Assembly: GCA_011009095.1 (NCBI GenBank)
Contig: VTPC01004656.1
Location: forward strand, 47,097-111,096
Length of the DNA: 64,000 bases
Direction: 5' to 3'
Origin: Ignelater luminosus
Lineage: Eukaryota > Arthropoda > Insecta > Coleoptera > Elateridae
This document shows, in pieces, positions 46,525 through 58,800 of the stretch. Position 1 is the first letter of the stretch; every line of letters starts with the position of its first letter. The position numbers and the translations under genes were made by a program. A model generated the notes under the pieces. The model searched no databases. It saw only the letters and a list, made by a program, of their open reading frames with translations, and was not told where the DNA came from.

Positions 46525-49500
46525 TAAATAACTTTTCATTCGGAACTTCAATACCAAAGTCGATTGCTCTTCAGCAAACCATATAAAAGAGTAGCAATCA
46601 CATTGATATCTTTAATAAGCTTAGTGTAATAGTCATACCAAGAAGACTTTAAACTCACGTCAGTAACATTATCTGCTCTTTGACTTTCAATGTATATTTA
46701 ACTTCATACCCACAAAAACCAACGATATGTTCTCCATCACTTAATGCTATCTGTAGGAGATCTTTATTTATTTATTAACTTTGATTCATAATTTAACCAA
46801 ACTATTTAACTAAAAACCTTCTTATCACAATTGAATACACAGCTGTTATATTTTCTAGCAAAGCGTAGTGCTGCTGTTAACTATATTTTCTAATATCCGG
46901 GGCAATGCTGCCATCCAAGTGTAATAATTAACTAGAAACTAAACTACCTTCACTAACCAGTTTATGTAATACCTTATCAATCTCTTCTTTCAATTAAGAA
47001 GACAGCCTTAAGGAAAACTGAAGTGCAATTTTGTTTCGAAATTAAATTTGTTTGAATACCCTTTAAGAACCAATGCCTCCAATCCTATTATAAACAGCTT
47101 ATACATAAACTGTTTTATTACCAAAAATTATGTACAGTCACGGCCACTCAGATGTGAACAATATTGTTAAGTTTCGTTAAAAAAAGCAGAATTTATTAAA
47201 TTTACAAGAATTGTTTATATTCGGGTAGCTGTGATGGAGTATGTTTGAAAGCCTTTTCCAACAAACAAGGTTCCATTTTGATAGAATCATCCGATCTTGA
47301 GAAACGAATAAAATCTGGGAAAAAAGCAAAGGACGATCTGTAAAAGTCTTTACGGTACTGTACGTAAAAAATGTGCTCTTTCGAAAAAACGCATTAAAAA
47401 ATATGGATTGCAAAATGAAGTAGTAAATAAAATCATAATAAGGAAATAGGAAATTTAAACTCAGGTACGTTGAATTGCAATTGCGTAATAATATGTAACT
47501 ATATGAGATATTGGTTGATATTTAAGGAACCTACAGATAAAAGTAAAGGTTGCTAACTGCCTACACCATTAGAAAACGTGAATCGTGAAAAATTCATCGA
47601 CATTTTTTTAAAATGATAGAAATATTACATTTTGTAATTTAATTACTTGTTGAGTTTACGGGCCGTTCTCACAATATTAGCTTAGGTATTTTCAAACAGT
47701 AGTGGCTTCTTAAATGCAAGACTGCAACATGGCTAAATTCTATAATGTGGAAATTAAGATAGTACTTGTTTGACTAACCATGGGCGTTATTAAAGGAAAA
47801 TTGTACAAAAGAAAACTAATCATTAAAAATAAAACATAGATAACAATAATACTCTGACTGATTAGAATTAAAAATAAACTGAAAAGAGCAATTTTTAAAA
47901 TACCCAAAAGATAAACTTGTTAGTCTCTACTACATCGGTTTAGAGATAGCAACTAACATAGTAAATATTATATTGTATGTCTTCATAACCTTCCCGGAGG
48001 CAGAACTAATAATAATAATAATTAACGGATTGGTTTCAAACACGGTGGCAAGAAGGTGGTCAAATTGCCAAATAGATAAATGGAAAGATATGTAGTAGTA
48101 CAAGCAGAGGCAGTCAATTAATGAAACTATACATTAAGGGGTCGTGAACATCTAATTATCCAAAACCAATTAATTAGAAGAAGTTAAAAAAACGCAACTC
48201 TAACATACAAATGCGTGGTACACAATAATGCTAGAACAAAACTATATTTAAATTTTTGTTTTCTTTTATGCCAACAATTTCTAGTACAACACATTGCCAT
48301 TTTTTACTGGATTCATTGTAAAGGCATAATTTTCAATGGTACTATTTAATAAGCTAACCCACAAAGCCACAGTTATTACCACGCGTGTTTGTTAAACAAA
48401 ATTCATTCATGGTTTTTATTAACTACAAGCAGGTTGTAGGTTAATTTACGTTTTCGTTGTCTCCGAATGTTTGTTATTCTTTTGGAATAATGCACTACTT
48501 AAAGTGCTTCTGTAGTCTAAGGTGTTTTTGGGGTGGTTTGAAGGTTATAATATTTGCCAACATTATGCATTTCCTAGTATAAACCGTGACAAATCAGTTT
48601 TCAATTGCTCAATATCAACAGGTACGCTTACTTTTCTTTGTAATATCCTCTTCAGTTTTTTTTACTATTTATCATACAGTTCAGCTACAAGTAAGGAGAA
48701 CTGAGATGAACGCTTTTTTGTTAAATAGATGTCATATTGGAAGCTTTAAAATATGAAAATTATTTTAAAAGTTTTCTTTTCCTAGTATGGTGTTGGCTTC
48801 AGAGTTTCACTTGCACAACATAATACTGCTTTACATAGTATGTTGGTTTCAAAATAGAATCAATCAATCTTTAGATTAATCAATTCTGCTCTGGCTTAAC
48901 ACATAAATTGTAAGTAATTTTAACTTTGTCAGTTACCTGAATACAAGTGAAATTTTCCATGTCATCGTTTCTCATTGTAGATTAACGAAAGATTGCTTAA
49001 TGTTAAAGTCATAACATACAGACATTTGCAATTAAGTTGCGAAAAGTTAAACAATTGGAATCGTTTATGCAGTAACAGCTGACGACTTTTATTGTAGTAG
49101 GTTAGCTTAAAAACGATAAAAACACTGATAAAGTACATAATCATTTTGATAATTTATACACTTAATGTCCATCAATTAACGATTTTTTACGTCACCTGAG
49201 GCTGCGTTCAATTAATCAGACCACAAAAGACAAAACTCCACATTTTAAGCTGAATTCAATTCGCAACTCATTTTCCTATCACACTACATTGTAATAAATG
49301 TGCTAACTTGTTATAATCTTCGGGTTTGTAGCATTACGATCAAAATTCACAGAAACCCTTATCGAATAATTGGAATTATTTAGTGTAAAATCATAGCCTT
49401 CAGCTGAAAAAACATTAACTAAACAGTCTTACTATCCGTACTCCAATGTTACTCAAACGAAGTGGCTACCGGTTCACAGTAAGTAGAAGTTCTTCGCAAA

Positions 49501-50464
49501 GTTCTGTTCTGAGCAGCAACGGATTTAGAATACCTGAAACAAAGATATTTTTCAATTAATAACAAGCTATATTTCAGTTTAAAAATTAATTTGAATAATT
49601 CAAACTTTTCTTTCTTTGTAAAAAAGATCTGCTGAAAACATTTTAGGGAAAAACAAAACAATATTTTTCCTCTGTTATCTAAATTGCAATAACAGTATGA
49701 GATTCCTCCTTTTTAATTAAGATGAAAAAGTTATTCTTAGGTAAGTTTTATTTTCGTAATAAAAGTAAATCCGTCTACCTACAACGCTATTATCCTTTAC
49801 AGCCCCTTCCGTTGAACTTTTCACTTTCAGCAAACTATATTCTCTTTTCTGATATAAATACACCTGTTGCTCCGTCTGATATTTATTATATTATAATAAA
49901 ACAAAATGAGATACTGAAATAATAAGAATAGTAATAATAATACCAGTCATTTTTTATCATTACTGATATCGTCACTTGTTCCTTTTTTTATTTACAGCCT
50001 GTAGGTAGGTTAATTAATAATTACATATTGTTACGAAATTCTATTAAGAATCTTACAATCCAAAGAACTCAAAATAAAAATAGTTGCTTTTGATCAAGAT
50101 TACAATACAATAGTACATGCCATAAAACCGAGAAGCATCAGTAAGCAACAGCTATAAAGTTTTGCGAGGCGCCATAAGAGTCGTATTCTGCATCTTCAAA
50201 AGAACCGCCGATTATTAAATTCAACAAGACGGATTTACTAAATCTTATAATCACTTCATATTCAAAGACACAAGTTACTTACTGCTTGTTTATTTGCCTA
50301 TCGCGGCAATACTTACAATTAGTAATATGGTATGCGATGGTTTTAAGTACGTAACTAATAATAAGTACCTATGTACGATAGAAGAAATAACCTATTCAGC
50401 CACATGAAGTAGGCTTGCATTTAATAAATCAGTTTTATGCCTGAATCCAGTGGGTATAATTCAC
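46525..50464. other. gene-free AT-rich stretch
   Basis: Only short open frames occur. TACAGTCACGGCCACTCAGATG at 47133 resembles one end of a Tc1-like element, but no partner end or transposase was found. A short (AAT)n run lies at about 48007-48020. Confidence 0.3.
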
Positions 50465-50580
50465 AAAGCGGCCGCTGAGGATGGCTCGCATTAGTGGCGT
50501 ACCGCGAGGGGGACGGTGGTGGTGCATCGATGACCGCGAGGTGAAGAACCTGTGTGGTCGCCGCACGTATTCGCCGTGAA
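50465..50580 (+). other. GC-rich, CpG-dense island; candidate first coding exon
   Basis: About 115 bp are strongly GC-rich in an AT-rich background. On the plus strand an ATG at 50478 in a favourable context (GCTGAGGATGG) opens MARISGVPRGGRWWCIDDRE, followed directly by a donor-like GAG/gtgaag at about 50541. On the minus strand, frames are also open over part of the island, so coding strand and frame are not settled. No homologue is recognised. A CpG-island promoter with a short first exon is the most economical reading, but this is inference. Confidence 0.3.
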
Positions 50581-51218
50581 ATGGGTCAACTTCGATAATT
50601 TCATACGAGCCTTTGTGTAGATAAATATTTTTGCACTATTTTAAGATTTTCAGCGTAAAATTGCATAAATTATTGGATAAAATGGCGAATGATTCCTGAT
50701 TACATAATACACTACTTGTCCTTTACGGTCAAAAAAAGATTGTCCATTTTTATCTTGTTAGAATAACATAGCAATGTATTATTATTTATTATTCTGATTG
50801 CATTTTGGACATTAATTCTGATAAATTAGCTTACCAACGAACGTTTCAGCAAGGTCTTCATTTAACCTGTTTAGGCAACAAAAAACTGAATCGAAATACA
50901 TTTCTGAACCAGAAGTGGTAATCATACACATACCGAAGAAGAGAGTAATTTGGCTGTGGGGTTTTGGTCTGCATAAAATATTCTGTGTAAATATAATTTT
51001 AAAAGACATTTCATTGTTTACAGTTTTCAAACTGATAAAAGCAAACATACGGTGAAAACATTTCAAGGGCGCTAGGATACACTTCCTTAAAGAATGAAAT
51101 GGATGTTATGTTTGCTGACATTTTCACTTTAGACTTACTACAGTTTACTAATTGATTCTATACTGATCACCAGTAATAATAACTGTGCAGGAATATTCGT
51201 TTGGAATAAGCGAGTATA

Positions 51219-52114
51219 CGAGGTATGTGAGAAAAGTAATGAGACTGGTTTCATACTAACCAAAGTTTTTATTTTTTTCAAACAACAATGTTATCCCCTT
51301 CAAAGTAGTTCCCTTGGGCAGCTATACACCGGCGGAGTCGTTGTTTCTACTCTTGGTAGCAGCGCTGGAAGTCTTCAACTGGTATGGCTTTTAACTGGTC
51401 GGTCAGTCTTTTGAATGTTCTCCAGAGTTCCAAAATGACGTCCTTTTAGGACATGTTTCAATTTCGGGAAAAGGAAAAAGTCACAAGGACTCAAATCAGG
51501 TGAATAGGGGGGATGAGGAGCAACAGTAATGGGTTTTGAGGTCAAAAATTCACTGATGGAACTTGCTGTGTGACACGGAGCATTGTCATGATGTCTGTCA
51601 AAATTTGATGCACGGTGAAAGTGTTTAAATTTAACTGTTCACTCATCATCCTTATCGTTAAACGACGGTCTGATCTCACAAGAATCCTCACACGTTTAAC
51701 GTTTTCGTCAGTTTTTGAAGTTGAAGGTCTCCCTGAGCGAGGTTCATCTTCAACGTGTTCTCGGCCGTCCAAAAATGATTTGTGGCAGCGGAAAACTTGT
51801 GCTCTTGATAAGCACTGTTCCCCATAGACCTGTTTCAACTTTTCAGAAGTCACACTCGCGGATTCACCAAGTTTAACACAAAACTTTATTGCACAACGTT
51901 GCTCTAAATTCCGATGCTCCATTTCTGTAACACACAACAAAAACACAACTTCACTGATGGCGCTGTCAAAAATAATGTGTTAGCTGTACGGAGTTGTAAC
52001 TTGGACTGAGGAAGTGGAAGCGATAAACAAACCGGTTTAGCACAGGCCGGTAGACACAACGTTGCCAGATCTCTCGCAGTGTCGCCAGTCTCATTACTTT
52101 TCTCACACACCTCG
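51219..52114 (-). mobile_element. internally deleted mariner, about 0.9 kb
   Basis: Counting the TA, the ends match over 32 bp with one mismatch (51217-51248 and 52085-52116), beginning TACGAGGT(A/G)TGTGAGAAAA. The element is about 400 bp shorter than a full mariner because the middle of the transposase gene is missing. Good termini suggest it could still be mobilised by a related transposase. Confidence 0.9.
51290..51922 (-). pseudogene. mariner transposase with large internal deletion
   Basis: Translation would start at the ATG at 51922 (MEHRNLEQRCAIKFCVKLGE). It covers the first helix-turn-helix, the EPRSGRPSTSKTDENVKRV linker and part of the second HTH (LNLNTFTVHQILTD). There the gene jumps, out of frame, to HDNAPCHTASSISEFL. 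This skips the region with the first catalytic Asp, about 130 residues. The C-terminal half follows in the new frame (YSPDLSPCDFFLFPKLKHVL), keeping the second and third Asp. It is broken again by a small deletion near 51405 before a YFEGD-like end. The lineage is close in style to, but distinct from, the mariner at 7.1 kb. It is inactive. Confidence 0.88.
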
Positions 52115-52214
52115 TACGTTCAATTACAGTTTCAATCTGTCTAAATAATGATAAAAGAATTTTTATTTCTTTGCAAAATCCAATATCGTCTTTAGATAGG
52201 TACATTATTCCTAC

Positions 52215-52740
52215 TAGAGGCCTGCACGGGCCTTTTATAAAGTTCATCGGGTTTTACGAGCCTACTACGTCGGCGTCGAGTCACTCGGGCCGAGATCTTT
52301 CTTGTTCTGACAATGAGTTGAACAGGTTATTTTTGTACCGAACCACGTTCAATGATTGTCATACTGACTTGGACGGGTGTTATTTTCAAACTTACCCGGA
52401 CAAGCATTATTTTCATACTGAACTGAAGAGGAGGATTTTCGTACTATACCAGATCGAGAACTTTTTCTTACTGAGTCAGACGAGCGTTATTTTCGTACGG
52501 ACTGAGGCGGGCAGTATTTTTATACTGAAGCAAAGAAGTTTCGTTCTGTGACGTAGAAGCCTGCACGGACCGGACTTCTTGGTCGGGTCTTTCCACGACC
52601 CTGCCCAAAGATCGGATTTAGGTCGGGCAGGGCTTCAGGTTTTAAAGGGTACACCAGGCCTATCGAGTCGTTAAGTCTTATAAGGCCTCTAGAGCCTGTC
52701 AAGTTTCACGTCCCTGTCGGGCCTGATAACAACTAATTAA
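52215..52740. repeat. GC-rich repeat with about 27-bp period, possible hAT-like element
   Basis: The left edge reads CTAGAGGCCTGCACGGGCC (52217) and a related GAAGCCTGCACGGACCGG lies at about 52555. An inverted GGCCTCTAG is at 52684-52692. Between about 52370 and 52530 the sequence is a degenerate direct repeat with a unit near 27 bp, roughly TTATTTTCRTACTGA followed by a GACGRGC-like tail, about six times. GGCCTGCACGGGC ends with subterminal GGGC/CGGG words are common in hAT-type non-autonomous elements of insects. No 8-bp duplication was found, so the superfamily and borders are tentative. Confidence 0.45.
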
Positions 52741-54338
52741 GCCGGGCAAGCAATCTAAGTATAGAAAAATTTTATTGCATAGGTCTCAAAGTTAAGGAAA
52801 GTATGTATCATAAAATGGGATTTCGACTGTGGGTTTATTCAAATATTAAACGCATAATTCTTAGAACGCTTTTGTGCTTTTTAAGCGCTAGTTATATTTA
52901 TGAGATTTATTACTGGTAAAGATAAACATTCATAAGTTATAGTACGTACATTTCTAATACGTGCAATGTTTTTAACTAAACTGATAAAAGTTTATTTCAT
53001 TTGTTTCTTAAAACTTTTTGAATAATATCTAAACAAATTGAATACGTACCTGTTGAAACACATTTTCTATGAAAACAAGCCTCTAACAAATGCAGATACT
53101 GTTCAACAAGCAGTAAAATTGTTAACTTTCGCATAAGAAGATTAAGCCAACTAGAAATAGATACACTTTACCGAAAATGAAACTTCTATACTACCAAGAC
53201 AACATTTGTAATGTAATCATAGTACTTAACAGCTTTTTGATTCTCTTCTTTTTATTTTATTGTAAATTTCATAATGTATGTAAGGACAATGTGATGAGGT
53301 ATTGCCAAGGAAGTAATGTGCTACTTTTTACTCTTATCCAAGAATCTTCAATAAATTTAAGGTTGAATAGAACAAATTAACATTACCAATGAAATTATGA
53401 AAATGATAATTGTTCCTTATGCAGGATTGTTTTACTCGAATAAGTAGATAGTAGAATTTTACTATTTTTGTTGTTATCATATTTGACGAATTTTCAATTA
53501 GGCGTTTTTTAAACTTGTAAACACATCATGTTGTCATGTTGACATACAATTTGATATTTCTAAATAAAAGATCGATTTACAATTGTTAGATAATTACTGA
53601 TTTGCAATATAATCAATAAGTAAATTATCCTCATTTCTGGATTGTCCTTCTTACTAAAGTTACAACGCGACTGCATAAATCCGACGATCTTCGTCTTTTT
53701 TTGCCCTTCAACATCACGTTTCTTCTTCTTATTACTTCCTCAATGAGTTCTTACTACAGTACTGCAGTAAATAAAAAGTACATAAACCTGCATTTGAGAT
53801 TGGCAACTTAAGGCGCATTTTATCCAAATCAGAACCAGTTTAAATTTCTTTACAACGAAGCTTTTAATAAATTATGTAATTAATTATTTTTCTTCCTCGT
53901 TTACATAAATAGATTATACTGAATGATGCAAGTTTCTGGACACCAGTTAATATGTAATCGGGACTAAGATTTTCAACTAACTATACATGCATGAAATTTA
54001 TTTGTATTGGTAATCTCTGGTCATGTCAATTCGAAAGAACCACACCTCAATTTCTATAGAATTCTATTGAAGTTAATTGCTCAAAATGGTCTCATATTGA
54101 TGATTACACATATAGAAATGACCCTTACGGTTTATACGATCGACAATTTGCAACCAAATGTGAAATTAAATATTGCGAAAACAACAACAGAAAAATTTTA
54201 GTCGTAAAGTGTTTCCAAACTTGAATCAATTTTATATTGTTTTTGTGAATTTTAGCTATTCAAACCATCATAAAAAGGTTCTTTATAGAAGCAAGTTTAT
54301 CGAATTATGAGCGCTTTAAATCTTGTGGTTAATTTTAG
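52741..54338. other. gene-free AT-rich stretch
   Basis: Only short open frames without motifs. No mobile-element ends were recognised. Confidence 0.35.
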
Positions 54339-54358
54339 AAGCCACTGGTCTTTACGAG
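54339..54358 (+). other. candidate mini-exon homologous to the next segment
   Basis: AATTTTAG precedes it as an acceptor and GAG/gtgaga follows as a good donor. It encodes (E)ATGLYE in the same phase as the PTGLHE start of the segment at 54432. The adjacent sequence is also similar, so the two acceptor-exon units look like a small tandem duplication. If not spliced at the donor, the frame stops after VRLGG. Confidence 0.25.
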
Positions 54359-54431
54359 GTGAGACTTGGAGGGTAAAAAGTGGGAAAGCGTAGCTCTTAT
54401 GCTTTTTAAGAAAGTTAATGCTTTATTTCAG

Positions 54432-54544
54432 GACCGACTGGTCTTCACGAGATAGGACTTATATTACAAGAAATGGAAGAGCGCAGAAGAAGCTTGAAGA
54501 AGAAGAGTAGCGCGAAGGAAACTGACATTCTAGAAATTAGTTGA
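54432..54544 (+). CDS. candidate terminal coding exon, product unknown
   Basis: A consensus acceptor (CTTTATTTCAG) at 54431 is followed by an open frame of 36 codons, after two bases that finish a split codon. It reads PTGLHEIGLILQEMEERRRS, a lysine/serine-rich LKKKSSAKE, and a TDILEIS end before a TGA at 54542-54544. The charged helix-like sequence and CpG-containing codons look more like protein than the surrounding AT-rich DNA. I do not recognise the protein. Upstream exons could not be linked with confidence. An irritans-like mariner lies only 17 bp beyond the stop, so if this is real the insertion is in the 3' UTR. Confidence 0.3.
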
Positions 54545-54563
54545 ATTTGATATTTAGGATGTA

Positions 54564-55851
54564 CGAGGGTGGTCTGAAAAGTTTCCGACCTCAACGTGAA
54601 GATGGCAGCACTCGTAAATAAAAGCTACTGAATTTCGTTGTTCATCTGTTGACAGTTACTCACCAAAGTTTCAGCCATTTTGGACGCGCAGTTTTTATGT
54701 AACAGTCGTTTGAGTGAGTTGATGTGAGTTTTTTTGTGAAAATGGACAAAATCGAGTCTCAAGCTGTCATTAAATATTTGTTTTTGAAAGGCAATACGCC
54801 TTCGCAAATAAAAGATGAGTTGGATTCTGTGTATGGGGACTCTGCACCATCATTTACCACAGTGAAATTTTGGGCTGCTGAATTTAAACGTGGCCGTAAG
54901 AGCTTGGGAGACGATGAACGTTCGGGACGTCCAAAAACTGCAACTACCGACGAAAACATCGCCAAAGTTCACCAAATGGTGCTAGACGACCGCCGAATTA
55001 AAGTGAGAGAGATAGCAGAGGTTATGAACATGTCAAAAGAACGTGTTTGTCACATATTAAATCAACATTTAGGCATGAGAAAGCTGTCCGCGCGTTGGGT
55101 GCCGCGTTTGCTCACGTTAGACCAAAAACGTGTTCGAATGAATATTTCCAACGCTCTTTTGGCGCAGTTTAGGCGAAATAAATTCGAGTTTTGGCGCCGA
55201 TTAATTACTGTAGATGAAACTTGGATACACCATTATACGCCCGAAACAAAAATACAGTCCAAACAGTGGACTGCTAAGGGGGAACCGGCTCCAAAAAAAA
55301 AACTGTTTTTTCGGCTGAGAAAGTGATGGCGACTGTTTTTTGGGATAGTCATGGAGTTATTTTAATCGATTATCTTCAAAAAGGAAAAACCATTACAGGA
55401 GCATACTATGCATCATTACTTGACAAGCTGAAGGCAGAACTTGCGAAAAAACCGCCACATTTGCAGAAAAAGAAAATCCTGTTTCACCAAGACAACGCAC
55501 CGTCTCACACCTCAGCGGTTGCCATGGCGAAAATCCACGAATTACGGTTTGAACTGCTTGCCCTCCGCCTTACTCACTAGATCTAGCCCCAAGCGACTTC
55601 TTTTTGTTCCCTCATCTAAAAATTGCGCTCGGAGGACAAAGATTTTCGTCAAATGAAGAGGCAATCACCTTCGTGAACAATTATTTTGCAGAGAAAATTG
55701 TCGAGTACTATTTGGGCGGATTACAGAGATGAGAGCATCGCTGGGAGAAGTGTGTAGAGTTACAAGGAGACTATGCTGAAAAATAAAAAAAAATTTTCAG
55801 AAAAAATGTCTTGTATCTTTGTTAGGTCGAAAACTTTTCAAACCACCCTCG
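54564..55851 (+). mobile_element. irritans-like mariner, full length, about 1.29 kb
   Basis: Counting the TA, ends of 30 bp (54562-54591 and 55824-55853) are inverted with two mismatches and begin TACGAGGGTGGT(C/T)TGAAAA. They enclose one transposase gene on the plus strand. All element parts are present, but the gene carries several lesions. Confidence 0.93.
54742..55786 (+). pseudogene. irritans-like mariner transposase, DD34D type, three lesions
   Basis: The start is the ATG at 54742 (MDKIESQAVIKYLFLKGNTP), the usual beginning of irritans-group transposases. The HTH region and SGRPKTATTDENI linker are intact and the first catalytic Asp lies in ITVDETWIHHY (residue 158). Lesion one is a frameshift at a run of ten A (about 55293-55302). 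The next frame holds KVMATVFWDSHGVI and the second Asp in FHQDNAPSHT. Lesion two is a one-base deletion near 55560, after which the third frame gives the third Asp in PSDFFLFPHLK. Lesion three is a TGA at 55730-55732 where the family has Trp (GLQR-stop-EHRWEKC). The gene ends GDYAEK at 55786. The triad survives, but the protein cannot be made. Confidence 0.93.
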
Positions 55852-58800
55852 TAAACTTATATTGCATAGAATGTATTTGCTGTAGACTACTACTACTATT
55901 CATGTCATAAAGGTATCTAATTAACTAATAAATACAGCAGTCCTTCCATTTATTGATTTTCGACTACTGAATCTGATGAATGGAAATGATCTCAGTCCAG
56001 AAATTTTAAAACTTCTACAAAATCAGAATAATAGGATACATTTTGGTCGCCGTTTCTAACTGTCATGTCATATATTGACAGTTTATTGGCTGATCTTGGA
56101 TTCTTTTAGATTACTGATTTCATTATTCAGTTCAAAACTCAAGAGAAAAGATTCTCATATATCCGCCGATGAATTCAGGTAACTATTGGTTCGCAAAGGT
56201 AAAGTGTGGAAGACTGGTTTCACAATAACGAAGACTTTTAGTACCACTAGTTTCTTTACATATGCTGGGTACTTTTAATGATTTATACACTTACTCATAA
56301 TCAAATTACACGCTACGTGTAACATTAAACGTGTAAGTACAGGAAGTGTAATTTGACTAGGAGTACTGTAATTAATCTCCATAAATTAACACTTTTCTAC
56401 TTGTCTGAGGCTGCATTCAATTGACGAAATCGCAAGCCTTAAGCTCAATGCACGTTGTAATAAATGTGCTAACTTGTTGCAAGGTCTTTAATAAGAGTTA
56501 AGAGAGAAAACTTCATAAAGATCTCATTTTTAAAAGTTTTGCTCCATCATATTTTGAATATTTATTGGACAAGATTTCTATGGATTCTAAGTTTAGCTTC
56601 TTTACAAAAATACATTTTAGTAGAAAGGCTTTAAATCTAGACATGTTTGCATTGCAATTATTACAGATACATTTTACATATCTTCGTTTCCAAACTGAAA
56701 CTAGATCATCGATTCAACTATTTAAGGAGTGGTTTCACACAACTGAAATTTACGTGACGCGATAATCTCAACGTGTAGTGTACTTGCTTCATCTTTAGAA
56801 AGTGAAAATGTACATATATCTGTTTTTCAGAAACTGCATTTTTACTTTATTAATCGTTTCTTAAAAATAAGGAGACAAAATAATTCTAAACAATAAAATC
56901 TAACAATTTAAGAAATTTCTGAGAACAAAGACCCAAAGATTATGTTTAGACAAAAACGTTTTGCACGAAAGTGGAAAATAGCAATTTTATCTTTATAAAA
57001 ATGTTTGTATTTAAGTAATAAATGAATGCATGGAAAAAGGAGAAACAAAATTGCATGTTGTGAATTATTTAATAACAGGTACTTTCTTATAACATCACTT
57101 TTAGTTTCTAGTAGCGACAAACTAAAACCATTATAGAGAGAATCTTTTAAGACGACGCACATTAACGTTAGTAGAAAGTAAAAGTAGTCATGTGACTTAC
57201 TTTCTCTAGGGGTGAATACACTTGTAACCTGCTGTATAATTAGTTGCAACTTAATATTTATATCTAATTATCCTAACAGGCGTGCATGCTAGATTATACT
57301 ACGTAGCGGTTAAGTTTACTGATTTGCTTGCTTAACGATTACTTGTTAGTTAACTCGGCGGTGATGTTCAAATTATAAAGTAGTCTACTTGTAAGATTTC
57401 TTTATTCTTTAGTTAATGAATTTTTATTTTCTTGTTTGCTATAATAAATGAGCTTGATAAGTTGCTAAAAGGGTATAAACTGTAATTTAAATATTTTTCA
57501 TATACTACGCATGTTTGCGGTAACTTATAAAATCGTGGAAGACATATCATAAAAACCGAGTAAAACTCATAAATATATAAAAACCTGGAGAAACATCACA
57601 TTACATGATCTTTCTGTTAGGACAAGGCATGAAACTTTTCATATGTAAATTCAGCTTTTATGTTACCCAAGCTATCTTTACTATACGAATATGTTCTAGA
57701 TTTTCTATTTATATTAAAAACGTTTATATAAAGTAAATTAAAATTCCATGGAATATTTAAATCTAGTAAAACATACAGTGGCCATAGAAATCATTAATTT
57801 TTTTTGTTAAGATCTTTAAGTTTTCTGAACTTTTAATTGATATACAACACATATTCACATTACCTGCATGACAAGTTTAGTTGAATCGGGTACTTCTTTA
57901 CAAGAATAATGAGATATTCAAGAAACTTTAAAGTAACGAGGTGTCTCCAGATAACAATAAGACATGTTCGTAAAGAAAGTTTTAGAATAGGTCCTTTGTG
58001 AGAATCTAGTTATCTTAAGACCTAAATACAGATTTTGTTTTATCAGTCTATTGCTTAACACAAGGACTCGGAAAGAAGTTTTGTTTTCATTATAAAAATC
58101 TTCTTCTTTCTCGTTCATTTTATGATACTTGAAATATTCTCACATGCAAACATTTATGGTATGTAAATAATCTTATAGGTTCTTATCAAGTCCTTTCTCA
58201 GTCTCAATTGCTCTTATGTGAATAATTACTTGAAGTAATTACAGGTCATGCATGCGTTAGCAGTTAAGTCCCTGTTTACTTGCATTTTCATAAAAATCTG
58301 AATGCTTAACGTTTGTATGTATTTGCAATTAATTGAAGATATAAGATTTCTTCGACGACAGCTAAAAAAAATTTTTTACATAAGATTAAAAGTTAATTTG
58401 TAAACTAATTACTGCAATCTATTATTCTTTTCTTACAACAGAAATTAAATAATTGCCGTGCTTCTCATTATTTTCGACATTTGTTTATCGAGAAAATAGT
58501 AATTACACATTTTGCTATAAAATTTAAAAGAGAACTAATCAGGCAAATCTATGACAGCTATTGTTAATAAGTTGCAAGAAGATAATAATAATTATAGGAA
58601 TTATGGAAATGTTGCAAATTGGTTTCTAATAGAACTAACTGTAGCCGGACATTCTATAATTATTGTCTTTAACTTCATTTAAATACTTTGTAACTCCCGT
58701 GATTAGTTTTATAAAAGTTATCCAGCTTTTCCTCTGTTTTTATACGATTATATGTTTGTTCATACAAAATCTCTTCTATCTTAATTTAGGATACCTTCTA

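Noticed and set aside
47131-47413. Tc1-like terminus TACAGTCACGGCCACTC with a lysine-rich reading downstream
   Set aside because: No second terminus and no DDE motif were found; one-sided similarity is not enough.
50500-50640. Minus-strand reading YEIIEVDPFHGEYVRR considered as a ribosomal protein L15 pseudogene piece
   Set aside because: The similarity covers about ten residues only; the conserved IRRDP and GLTSAGxxSRGLGKG blocks do not follow in any frame.
52171-52551. 126-codon plus-strand frame across the GC-rich repeat
   Set aside because: The frame follows the degenerate 27-bp repeat, whose unit length divisible by three keeps it open. No protein motif was seen.
56908-57249. 113-codon hydrophobic minus-strand frame
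   Set aside because: Composition follows the local AT richness; no membrane topology or family motif is convincing and no promoter or splice context supports it.
57772-57810. TACAGTGGCCATAGAAATC as a Tc1-like end
   Set aside because: Single short match with no inverted partner within a plausible distance.
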